Shown here: positions 23,961 through 33,955 of the stretch, in pieces
How the letters are laid out: the number at the start of each line of letters is the position of its first letter
How positions within the stretch are numbered: position 1 is the first letter of the stretch
From: Adiantum capillus-veneris
Taxonomy: Eukaryota; Streptophyta; Polypodiopsida; Polypodiales; Pteridaceae
Reading direction: 5' to 3'
Assembly (NCBI GenBank): GCA_014529385.2
Contig: CM043969.1
Span: forward strand, 31,784,446 to 31,848,445
DNA length: 64,000 bases
The notes under the pieces: model-generated
Told to the model about the DNA's origin: nothing
The model's database searches: none
What the model saw: only the letters and a program-made list of their open reading frames with translations
Made by a program: the position numbers and the translations under genes

Positions 23961-23980
23961 GGCAAGAGGAGGAAGGAGAG

Positions 23981-24424
23981 CTAGGGAGGGCAGCCAAAAA
24001 AAAAAAAGCTTGCTCCAAAGCTCGCTCCATTGAGATCACTGGAAGACCTAACTCCCACAACACTTTGCTCTTGAGAATTCACAAGACTTGGAGACAAGCA
24101 GTAACACAATAAGACTTCAGCTATTAAATCTGCTTTTTGTAAAGTAGAAAGCTTGACTGTACATATACGAGGTGCAGATGGTATATTTTTCTCACCAAGC
24201 AAAAGCACATGTTTACCATTGGCCATAAAGGAAAAGGAGTTGTGTTCATAACTAGTGTGCAATGTGTTTCCTAAACCATGTAGCCACTCCCGTCCTAAAA
24301 CTACATCAGCACGATCCATGTTCATAACTTGAAAGTCAAGGGTCGTTGTATAATCTTGAAGAATAAGCTCAACCCCTTGAACTACTGTGTTCCATACTTC
24401 TTTATGATTTTCAGAGACCTATTC
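23981..24424 (-). pseudogene. Ty3/gypsy protease relic, C-terminal part
   Basis: The minus strand reads DVVLGREWLHGLGN, then SYEHNSFSFMANGKHVLLLG. This matches the C-terminal strand of gypsy retropepsins ('DvIlGmdWL...G'). The N-terminal part of the same protease, with the catalytic loop, lies 13.2 kb away at 37628-37760 on the same strand. The two halves were separated by the LTR element between them. The relic stops near 23981 at an A-run and the GA island, so reverse transcriptase and integrase are missing. Confidence 0.75.
24420..24424. repeat. Target-site duplication TATTC (left) of the 13.2 kb LTR element
   Basis: TATTC immediately precedes the left LTR, and the same five bases follow the right LTR at 37623-37627. 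Confidence 0.85.
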
Positions 24425-24601
24425 TGTCACGACAACGGTCTTATGGGGCAAGGCCCAACCTAGGGGGTCAGGGACCTAGGCCAAGGGTCTGGACTGGACG
24501 AGTGCGGACTGGGGATCCGCTTAGGGCAAGAGCTAGGAGCTAGGCCTATATAAGGGGCGGTAGGGAGGAGGATCCTATGTTCAGTTACCCTAGGTATTAT
24601 A
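24425..24601 (+). repeat. Left LTR (177 bp) of the LARD-like element
   Basis: It starts TGTCACGACAACGG and ends GGTATTATA. A TATATAAGG promoter-like box is at 24547. The start is TG, but the end is TA rather than CA. Confidence 0.85.
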
Positions 24602-24602
24602 T

Positions 24603-24614
24603 TGGTATCAGAGC
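24603..24614 (+). promoter_or_regulatory. Primer-binding site (initiator tRNA-Met)
   Basis: TGGTATCAGAGC lies one base after the LTR end. This is the standard plant LTR-element primer site. Confidence 0.85.
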
Positions 24615-24680
24615 TAGGTGAGAGAAAAGATATGGAGGAGGGTAGGAGAAGGGTCGTTTTTCGGCTTGCTGGATTGCATG

Positions 24681-24684
<4 letters not shown>

Positions 24685-24720
<36 letters not shown>
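24685..24720. repeat. (GT)n microsatellite
   Basis: A pure GT run of about 36 bases lies inside the LARD-like element, 80 bases after the primer-binding site. Confidence 0.95.
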
Positions 24721-24722
<2 letters not shown>

Positions 24723-25146
24723 TCGTCAAGCCGTCATGGCGTGGGCATGGTCCCTTGATTCGACAGTAGAGCCGACAAGCAGGCCGCGGGAAGCGACCCT
24801 TGCACACAAGAAGAATCAGAATTCGACCTGCTCGAATCCACACGCAGAGGACGGGGATGGCTTCGCGCTGCCATGGGGGGAAGTTTCGTCACACGGCCTT
24901 GCCCGGAGAGGGTCTGTATCGAGGACCCCGTCAGTTCCCTTGATCGCGCAGTTTGCTGCCGCCTTGCCCGCCATGCAAGCTACAGGTTTTACAAGTTATT
25001 TTTTTTAATGCCCTAAATTTGACCATGCAAGGGCAGTCACACACGGGCAAGGCCCCATGCTATGCATCCGAGGACTAGAGGCAAGCATCCAAGGATTAGT
25101 GGCAAAGGCCATCATCATAGGCTTGGCAAGACATCCAGGGTACAGG

Positions 25147-25149
25147 ATT
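25147..25149. repeat. 3-bp target duplication ATT (left) of the CACTA element
   Basis: ATT precedes the left terminal inverted repeat, and ATT follows the right one at 30056-30058. Three-base duplications are the rule for CACTA transposons. Confidence 0.8.
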
Positions 25150-25200
25150 CACTACAAGAGGCTATTCATATTAGCGACGCTCACACAGCAACGCTCAAAA

Positions 25201-27813
25201 TTTTTTTTTTACAACATTCCCCCGTGGTTGACTACGAAGAAGGGGCACCTATGGCTAAGCTTGATTGTGCCAGGGCGATATAAAGTGGGGAATATGGATG
25301 TGTATCTTCGTCCACTATTGGAAGAGCTACAACAATTGTGGATTGGCATAGAGGTGGTGGATATGAGCCGACACACAGGACGACGGAATGCTTTGATCAG
25401 AGGCATTCTAATGTGGACCATGCATGACTATCCCGGGCTAACAGAATGCTCAGGTGATCTATTGACACTCCTCACTCAGACACTGTAAATCTTGTTTTTT
25501 CCCATAGTTGATCTATTATCATGTGTATACATGCAGGGCTTCAAACAAGTGGATACAGAGCATGTGTCACATGTGGACCTAGATTGAATGCACGTAGGGC
25601 ACCCTCACTGAAGAAGCAAATCTACGAAGGTCATCAAGCGTATCTTCCAGAGAATCATGTGTTACGCTACGGCTTTTTGGGAAGAGAGCCACCAAGGATG
25701 TCTGCACAAGCATGGTTAGAGCAGAAGGAGATGTGCGATGACGGATTGCCTCCAGGGATGAAGAGACTATCTCTATGGTACGAGTTACCATACTGGCCCC
25801 GACTCATGATCAATCACTTGCTCGATCCAATGCACATATTCAAGAATGTGGGTAATCTACTATGGGACCATTTGACTGGCAAGAAAGATACTTTGGGAGC
25901 CAGAGTTGACCTTAGAAATGTGGATCGTATGGAGCAATATTGGCCGCAAACAGCGTCTGATGGATCGATAAAACTCTCTAAAGCACCATGGATTTTCACA
26001 GGAGCCCAAGAACGCAAAGTAAAAGAGACCATTCGATCTTTGTGGACCCCCATTGGCGTAATGCACTCGCTCCGAACGTGTTTTACTAAAGAAGGAAAGC
26101 TTACCGGTTTGAAGTCACACGATTGGCATAAAATGTGTCAGGTACGTTCATAGTGGACTTTAATATCATTGCATAAAATGTGGACTTTAATATCATTGCT
26201 GCACATACTTTACAGTTTATTTTACCGGTTGCCATTGAGGGATGTTTGTCTCTCGACATCCGTAACACTATCTACAAACTTGCAAAGCTGGTGCAATGGA
26301 TCTCACAAAAGGAGATCAACGTAGACTCCATACCATTCGCCAAACTAAATGCTGCGGAGCTTGTGTGCATGTTTGAGAAACATTTTCCTACTACAATGCT
26401 AACCATTCAGGTGCATCTTCTTGTTCACATAGTTGATGAGGTGGAAAAAGCTGGCACAGTTCATTCCAGATGGATGTTCTTCTTAGAGCGTTTCATGAAA
26501 ACGCTTAAGGGATATGTGCGTCAAAAGGCACGTCCGGAGGGTAGCATGGCAGAAGGTTGGTTGGTATCAGAGTCCCTAGTGTACATTGGAGAGTGGCTAG
26601 ACGGATTTGATAAATCCCGGGACATGCTATGGCGAACCATAGATGATGAGCGCATATCTGGGATTGTCATGTGCAATCTCGGTGTTGAGAAGAAGATGAC
26701 GGAAGATCTAGAGGCTAAAATCAACCCATTTTGCATGCTTCACAATCCAGTGATGCAAAAGTGGATTTCACAATATGAGGATGCAAAGCAAGAGCGACTC
26801 CGGGCACGAATCGAGTGGAGACGGGGAAGACGACCACCGATGCACTATCCAGCGGTTCTGGAGAGCCTACCAACCTTCATGAGCTTAAGATGGTTGCACA
26901 ACCAATTGAAAAGCGTACAACAATGTGGTGACGAAGTGACTGAAGAAGAGTGGGAGTACTCTCGGGGTTGCGCGACCAAGGTAAGTTTGCAATGTACGAC
27001 TAGCAAGTGACTTTATTTATAAACGTTTGAACGGCCACTCATAATCTTTGTTCGTTGTAGTATAAGTCATACACAGCAGCATGGTGTAAAGGTCGACATT
27101 TTAGGGTGGAACGAATCGACAAAAAGCGTTTTACTCAAGATTGTGGAATCATGGCAAAATTTGAACAGTCTAGTCGACGACGTTCCTCTGATGCAGATCC
27201 TGTGGTGGCGGAACTCACTTACTTCGGCACGCTGCAAGAGATTTTGAGGATCGATTACAGAGGATTTTTTGTCGACTTGTTCGACGTGCAATGGTTCAAG
27301 ATAATCATGGAGGGTCGCAACGCTACTGTGCGTAGAGGAGAGTCTGGTTTTCTTGAGGTGGATTCTACTAAGAAATGGACTGACCTAAGAGACACTTTCG
27401 TACTACCCGAGCATTGTGAACAAGTAAGTATGTAAATAGTTAACATCCCCCTTTTACAAGTTATGTGCTTGAAAGCTCTCATGTAAGTTATGTGGCTCTG
27501 GCAGGTAATATTTCATCCTACAAAGTCTACATCAATCTGGTGGTACGTCATAGAGGTAGCCCCTCGTAGTGCAAGGACGTATGAAGGCTACCATGTGCCA
27601 ATCACAACGACATCAATGGAGGAGATCAGAGAAGATGCTCAATCAGAAGCCGCTGCGGTGGTTCCAGACGAGCATCAAGATGCTACTACTCTATATGGGG
27701 TGCACGCAGAGGAGCTACAAAATGAAACAGAGGATATGTGTTTAAACGGAGAGCTCTATATAGATATAGGAAGTTATGCTGAGTTATGCGAGGATGAGAG
27801 AGAGATCTCTTAA
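25201..27813 (+). pseudogene. TNP2-like CACTA transposase with DUF4218 and DUF4216 regions, N-terminus deleted
   Basis: Five exons keep one open reading: 25201-25453, 25537-26141, 26216-26980, 27061-27423 and 27505-27813. All introns are GT-AG and 74-83 bases long. Exon 1 begins inside the conserved core (IPPWLTTKKGHLWLSLI, then MDVYLRPLLEEL and LWTMHDYPG). Exon 2 has ACVTCGP and the LLDPMHIFKNV block with a catalytic-type Asp. Exon 3 is DUF4218-like (VHLLVHIVDEVEKAG, FLERFMKTLKGYVR, PEGSMAEGW). Exon 4 is DUF4216-like (LTYFGTLQEILRIDYRG, VDLFDVQWF). There is no internal stop. What is missing is the usual N-terminal half, including the first Asp of the catalytic triad, so the left end of the element has suffered an internal deletion. 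TNP2 excises and integrates CACTA elements. Confidence 0.85.
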
Positions 27814-28085
27814 AGCCACAAATATTGTATTTGAACAATTTTGCTCCGTGTTGTAAAAGCTCTGGCTCTCTAAGTACCTTCCATGGTGTATAACGCTCTT
27901 TTCTACTCGCGCTCACATCTTTTGATTGAAAATTCTGAGTTTTCGACTTGCCTCTTCTATCACTCAATTCATTGCGTCATTGTATTTATATGCGTCATTA
28001 CGTGATTGTATTTAATGGTCTTTGCGTCATTGTCTACTCTATTCATTCAATATTAAGTTTAAATATTCGTGTGTTTAATGCAGGT

Positions 28086-29395
28086 ATGGATGATGAGGAG
28101 TTTCTTTCTTCTTTGTCACCGCAGCAGAGACAGTGGTACGTGGAGCGTCATCGCTCTGGCGCATCATCGCGCGTTCCTACTCCATCCGCATCTCCCTCTC
28201 TTTCGGAGCATTCGGCGCGCTCCGAAGCTTCGGCGTCGAGGAGACGAGCTTGACACTCGTCTAGACACCGGCGCTCTAGTGGTGGCGGTGGCGGTTGTTG
28301 TGGGGATTCCGCCACCGATGCCTCCACACCGCCTCGTGTTCGACGAGGCTCTTTACCCTCCCCTTCTTTGCCCGCCCCCACACCAACCACAGCATCGCCA
28401 TCTACGCCAGATTTTGCACGGCTGACTGTTCCTAGAAGCTACACACCTCTACCTACTCCACCAGGAGCCACCCCACTCGACACTCCTCGCTTTGGTGCCC
28501 AGACGCCGATGGAGACACCTGACGTCCGTACCCCCATCGACACGCCGCTAGAGACCCCTGCCGGGACACCCAGGTTCACGCGTCACCGGCCAGAGGGCTT
28601 GCCTTACTTCATCGACATCAGCGACGGCATCATCATGGATGATGACGGCAAGAAGGTGATCTCGCGCATGCGTGGTCTTTGCTCTCAGCTGTTTAGACAC
28701 TACATACTAAACAAATGGAGTGAAGTACCAAGTGATTTAAAAAACAGAGTCATCAGCATACTTCATGATGAGTTTCCCGTTCCAACACGGGATCAGCGCT
28801 TCAATGAAGACCTGATGAAGATTCAAATGCGCGAATACTGCAAACACAAGCGTTCCGAAGTGCAAAAAGCAATCAAGAATGGGTGGAACAGGCCAGATTG
28901 GCTGGCCAAAGAAGATTGGAAGAATGCAAAGAAAGCAGCGCGCGAGAATCCCGACAAGTGGAAGCAACAAAAGGATGCAGCCAGAGCGCGAGTAGAGGCA
29001 GGGAGCTCGCACCACTTGGGGAGCGGTGGATGGGCATCATTTGAGGCCAATTTTGTAAGTGTTTTCACATTGCTCTTTATGTTCGATAGTTTAGGGTTTA
29101 TGAGTTTTTTAATTCTAACATAATGAAATCTTTGTATGTTTTGACAGTGGTCGATGACAGGACGTGATCCCACACCGTACGAGCGCGAGTACGCAGGCAG
29201 GAAGGGCTTAAACGCCCTGATGGACATTCTCAGTTCTCGCGGCGGCATGGTTAGTATTAGGGTTTACTCTTTTTTATTTTTTGTATTGTTTTATAAATGT
29301 CGTTATATGTTTATACTTACTGAAAGCTGTCTTATTGTCTTTTTTTGCAGAATCCGACAGATACGCCGCTTGGACGCGATGAGACGTCTGAGTAG
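28086..29395 (+). pseudogene. TNP1/Ptta-like CACTA accessory protein with one nonsense codon
   Basis: ATG at 28086 follows a splice acceptor (TGCAG). Exons: 28086-29054, 29148-29249 and 29351-29395; introns GT-AG of 93 and 101 bases. The N-terminus is Ser/Pro/Thr-rich with TPxxTP repeats. The conserved part reads RGLCSQLFRHYILNKW, YCKHKRSEVQKAIKNGW and WSMTGRDPTPYEREYAGRKG, matching the plant transposase family Ptta/En/Spm, whose TNP1-type members bind subterminal repeats. A single in-frame TGA at 28251-28253 interrupts it in a CG-rich stretch. A CGA-to-TGA change, the common outcome of methyl-C decay, would explain it. Confidence 0.8.
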
Positions 29396-29757
29396 ACGAC
29401 GTCAGTTTAGCCGTAGCTAGATAGCATTAGTTTAGGGTTTCTCATAGCTTATGTATCATGAGACGGATTTTATATGTCTTTTTGAACCATGTATATTATT
29501 ACATTTGTCACCGGAGTTCCTTTTGCCAATCAATTCTTTATGCCTATGATGTTGTACAATTGTCATTATTACATTTGCCAATCAATTCATTTTGCCTATG
29601 ATGTGTACAATTGTCAATTTTGCAAACAATGCGTCTTGTGGGTGACTATTTTGGGTCTATTATCTACCCTTGCACTTTTTTTTAAAAGTGAATCAAGTAC
29701 AATATGGTTGATGGGTGGCAGGGCATTCAATGCCCTGCCACCAAAAAAAAATTCTCT

Positions 29758-30030
29758 CGGGCGTCGCTAAAAGCGTCGCTATTTATGGCTCTGTAGCGTC
29801 GCTATGAGCGTCGCTATAGTCTTCAGTGTAAACGTCGCTATAACCGTCGCTATGCGCGTCGCTATGAGCGTCGCTATATAGCGATGCTTATAGCGACGCA
29901 TATAGCGACGCCTGTAGCGACGCATATAGCGACGCCTGTAGCGACGCTCTCGTAGCGACGCTCTTAGCGACGGTTTTAGCGACGCCGGGGGTTATAAAAA
30001 CCCAGTGTATTTCCGTCGCTAACAGCGTCA
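29758..30030. repeat. CACTA right subterminal repeat cluster
   Basis: About eight copies of CGTCGCT are followed by about eight of AGCGACG and a final CGTCGCT. The first and second groups are mutual inverted repeats and could fold on each other. In En/Spm the subterminal motifs are TNP1-type binding sites. The left end keeps only AGCGACGCT and a variant (about 25172-25195). Confidence 0.9.
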
Positions 30031-33000
30031 CAAGAGCACACAACCTCTTGTAGTGATTTTGCCATGATAGGCCCAACACAAGCTTTCGAGCACTTCAAGG
30101 GCCGCCATGAGCACCATCTTCCTACCTGGTTGCTGTGAACTTGTACACATCTTTACCTTACCACTCGATCAAAGACAACGGGACTTTTGGTTTTTAAAGC
30201 ATGAGGTCGGCATCGAGGCAGATAACCGTCATGCTAGCATTCGCAATTGACAATTGGGAAGCCAATGGTAAGGATTGGTTTGCGATGTGTTGCTTAAGGT
30301 AAATTATGAGTGTTGTTATTAAAATTATGTGTGAGCAAGGCTTATTACAGATATACAACACCACGCAAGGCTGCAATCGGCAAGGAAAGGACCTACGATA
30401 GGTCACAGCATGTGATCAATCAGGTGAGCATTAATTTTATTTTTTCAGTTTGTGTGGCAAAATGTTACAAAACCTGCGGTGTATTTGGATTTAGCACCAA
30501 AGGTGCGTGCATTTTAAGCACTCCACGGACACGTACGGTTTTTGACAGTTCTCATACGCACTTACATTTTGTTGCATACTTTGATGGCAAGGGCCAATTC
30601 CTTAGCGCCTCAAGACAACCGACATGGCCTTTTACTGGCCAAGGTCAACACATTAAGTACAATCTTGGTAGTCATTACCATGATTTGGACTACGAAGCAT
30701 GGCTCAGATAGAGATAACCTTTACAAAGGGTTTAACGAGGCACGATTGTCTAGTAACAGAGCCAACGCACGCATGCCTGTGCCTTATAAGGCATCGATGA
30801 TGGGCAAGGCCGATTATTCTTTCAATTCTAAGCAGCAGGCAATTGGAAATGGCGAAGTGGAATCCACAATGACTGTGTCTACTGAAACAAACATTATTAT
30901 CTGGCAAATCACTTCTTAGTTTTCTTCTTCCTAGTGACTCATTTGATTCTTCTGGCAGCAAGCTTCATCAGTAAGTGTACTGGATAAGGTACACAATTGA
31001 TTTTTTTTGGTTATGCAGCATCTGTTTGATAGCTACGATATGCAATAGACGTGCATATAATCTGCATACACTTTAGGTTCACAAGCACGGCCTGTGAAAA
31101 TTACTGTAAGTACCAAAACGTGGATTTGTTTGAAGATTGGAATGAAGCATGGGCAAAATTGCAATCTTTAAGCATACATACATGGCCTTTTACTGCACCT
31201 GTTTTTGAAGGAAGCAAGGCTTCAATTTACAACTCTTACATTAAGCTATTTCCTGTTTGGGGTATGCTATGAGCACATGCCCTTGGGAAAGTTCTCCCTA
31301 TGCATACAGTATATTTGAGGCCACCTTTCTCTCGCGCAACGGAGATGAAGATCTACATTTACATTGGAAACTAATGCTTGTGTACAAAGCAAAGTTCTTT
31401 GACAAATTTTCACGAAGCAAGGCTTCTCCCTTGTGCCAAGGTACTTCCCAATGACTCGGAATCACGAGCAGTGGCACATAAGATAGACAAACTGGAAAAA
31501 TAGGGAATACCACCTCACAAGATCCCTACCAGTTTAAACTATGCAAGGCACTAATGGTTTTGTCTCTCACGTTTGAGGCCATCACTCTCGCCAAGGGCTT
31601 CACAATCTGTATGCATGGCATGCTAACTAGGTGGCATAAATTTCACCTCTTCAAAGATTATACTTCCGCTATCACACCAGACACTCTATCACAGACATAC
31701 TAAGTTTTGGATGCTGTTTGTTTTTTTTTCCTTTCCTCTCTCGATGACAACATTATACAGGAAGATAGTTGCGTGCTTATAGGATAAGCTGCTAATAGTC
31801 GTTTTTCGGCTATTCAAAACTGTCATAGTGAGCTACCTCACCCTACCAAATTCACCCAAACACTATGGCTATCCCTACCATTTCACTGTACATAGGTATG
31901 TGTGAGTTAGGGGGCTTTTCCCATATCTTCTTAAAACCCTCAGCTAGCTAGTCACTGGGCTAGTTGAGCCAAAAACATAAAAAAAATAAAAAAAATAAAA
32001 AAAATAAAAAATATTATGGCCCATTTGTGTGTAAATATTGCATTGTATATATGGCCTAAATATAGAGATTTTTATAATTATTTTGATATTTTATTTAAAT
32101 ATTTATACATAGGTGTGTGTTTTACTAAACCTGTGTATGCCTTCTTTCATCCTCTTACACCATAAGTATATATTTGCCAATGTGTACATACTCTAACCTC
32201 ATATTTTTCTTTTATACAAATCACTCTCACATTTCCACCCTCACCCTCGTGAAAACAAAAAATGATTTCTACTCCCTTAGTCACGTTTATTATATTATTT
32301 TCATTTACTTGTCTACTTTTTTCTCTTTCACCAAAAATAATACAAAGAGGGACCATATCATATGATTTCAATATCTTTCCATATCCATAATTCTTCCATA
32401 TTTTTATTATTATTTTTACTCATTATTCTAACACCATGTGCTCATTGAGCTAAAATCCATGAATAGTCCATACACTAGTCCCACCATGTATATATTGCTT
32501 TATTCACCAATAATCCTCCTCCATGCATGTGTCAAGGGCAACTTGGATGCTTTGTATTATGATATGACAAAGGAGGGGCTCACTCTTGGATGCATTGTAC
32601 AAATTCAACAAAGGAGGGGGCCACTAAAAGACTTTTGCAGGCATAAAAAACATGCTTTTTGGTGAGAAATTTGGCACCCATCTCCACTCTGAATTTGGAG
32701 TGATGGTAAAAAGAGAAAATGTGGAACAAAAGCTGAATAATCACCTCAAAAATTTTGGTGATTTTTGGAGCAACCACCGGTGAGCTATGATTTTTTGAGT
32801 GGACCCCAGTCTACCCACTTTTCTCACAAGTAGCCCATAGTCTTCTCTCACCTCTTTCCACACTTCTACACACACACACACACACAAACACACATTCCTC
32901 TCAATCCCTCACTCAAACCTACACCTTCAATGGTTTCTCTCATCTTCTTCACCATTAACCTCCCCACTTACTCCCATAGCTCTCATATGAGCTCTCCATG

Positions 33001-33058
33001 TACATACACCATCTCTATGCCTCTCTCTATTATCTCCAAAGTACAATTCCATCTTGCC

Positions 33059-33060
<2 letters not shown>

Positions 33061-33147
<87 letters not shown>
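33061..33147. repeat. (TA)n microsatellite, about 43 units
   Basis: A pure TA run. Apparent open frames here encode only IY repeats. Confidence 0.98.
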
Positions 33148-33151
<4 letters not shown>

Positions 33152-33515
33152 AATTCATCATGTGTACCATGCTTAACCTCTGAAAATCAAGAGATCTCAT
33201 CAATGGAATTACCATTTTCATCGTGATAATCAACCTTGGCGGCGGTGGTGTAAAGAAGAGAAGACGAAGAAGAAGATCGATAGTCATTTTGAGAACCTAC
33301 ACAAGTAAGTCAAAAACTTCTTCAAGCTTCACCATCACAAGGATTTTCTCACTTTATTCAACCATCTTACTTCAACCATCCACCTCATTCTACCCATTGT
33401 AAATTCATCATTAACTTTCTAGTGATTACTAACACTAACCACCACTAACATACTAACACAAAATAGTCATTGACCTAACCATAAAAGACACCTCACCTCA
33501 AGACATGTGCATAGT

Positions 33516-33519
<4 letters not shown>

Positions 33520-33555
<36 letters not shown>
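33520..33555. repeat. (TC)n microsatellite
   Basis: A pure TC run of about 36 bases. Confidence 0.95.
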
Positions 33556-33556
<1 letters not shown>

Positions 33557-33734
33557 CTTCCTTAAAACTCTACTTTCACCTTATCTACCATCAATAATGC
33601 TCTTTTTGAGCCCACTTCCAAGACTCAAGCAGACAAAGAAGGCCCGCAATGTTTTGATATTCAGAAAAATCATAATCTTGACTTGTTAGCTTGTAAATTA
33701 GGATTTCCAAATAATCTTAATGATGGGTCTCCAA

Positions 33735-33955
33735 CCTATAAATAGGCGCCTCTCCTTCTTGTAAAACAACCTCCAATATCTCACATAGCACCCCAACACT
33801 CTATGCATGAGGAGAGACTTAGGTGTAGCAACCACTTTGTGAGCTTCACTCTTGGTGTGAGAGAAGCTTTCAAGCTACACATTGCAAGTGAGAGAGCGTG
33901 AGTTCAAAATCTCAAAACCACTATTGTATATGTTCCTCCATCATCAATAAATTGA
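33735..33955 (+). promoter_or_regulatory. Promoter-like segment with TATA box and downstream AATAAA
   Basis: CTATAAATAGGCGCC at about 33737 is a strong plant TATA context. About 205 bases downstream is AATAAATTGAGG, an arrangement typical of LTR promoter/terminator regions. No coding sequence follows that I can recognise. It could be a solo LTR whose edges are unclear. Confidence 0.3.

Larger units (their letters stand above)
25150..30055 (+). mobile_element. CACTA (En/Spm-type) DNA transposon, 4.9 kb
   Basis: The termini are CACTACAAGAGG (25150-25161) and its exact reverse complement CCTCTTGTAGTG (30044-30055), flanked by ATT. Inside are a 5'-truncated TNP2-like transposase gene and a TNP1/Ptta-like gene, both on the plus strand. 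About 17 copies of a CGTCGCT/AGCGACG subterminal motif lie at the right end, and only one or two at the left. It is inserted into the LARD-like element. The open frames are in much better condition than those of its neighbours, so it is relatively young, but the missing TNP2 N-terminus means it cannot move on its own. Confidence 0.9.

Noticed and set aside
22796-23965. Several long open frames of 110-230 codons on both strands
   Set aside because: They encode only RE, SL or PS dipeptide repeats from the GA microsatellites.
25057-25149. Upstream start (25057) for the TNP2-like frame
   Set aside because: It lies outside the CACTA terminus; the open frame crosses the terminal repeat by chance.
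29758-30030. CRISPR-like array
   Set aside because: Unit length of 7-10 bases with mixed orientation inside a CACTA end; this is a plant genome.
32930-33287. Open frames with IYIYIY repeats
   Set aside because: They are translations of the (TA)n tract.
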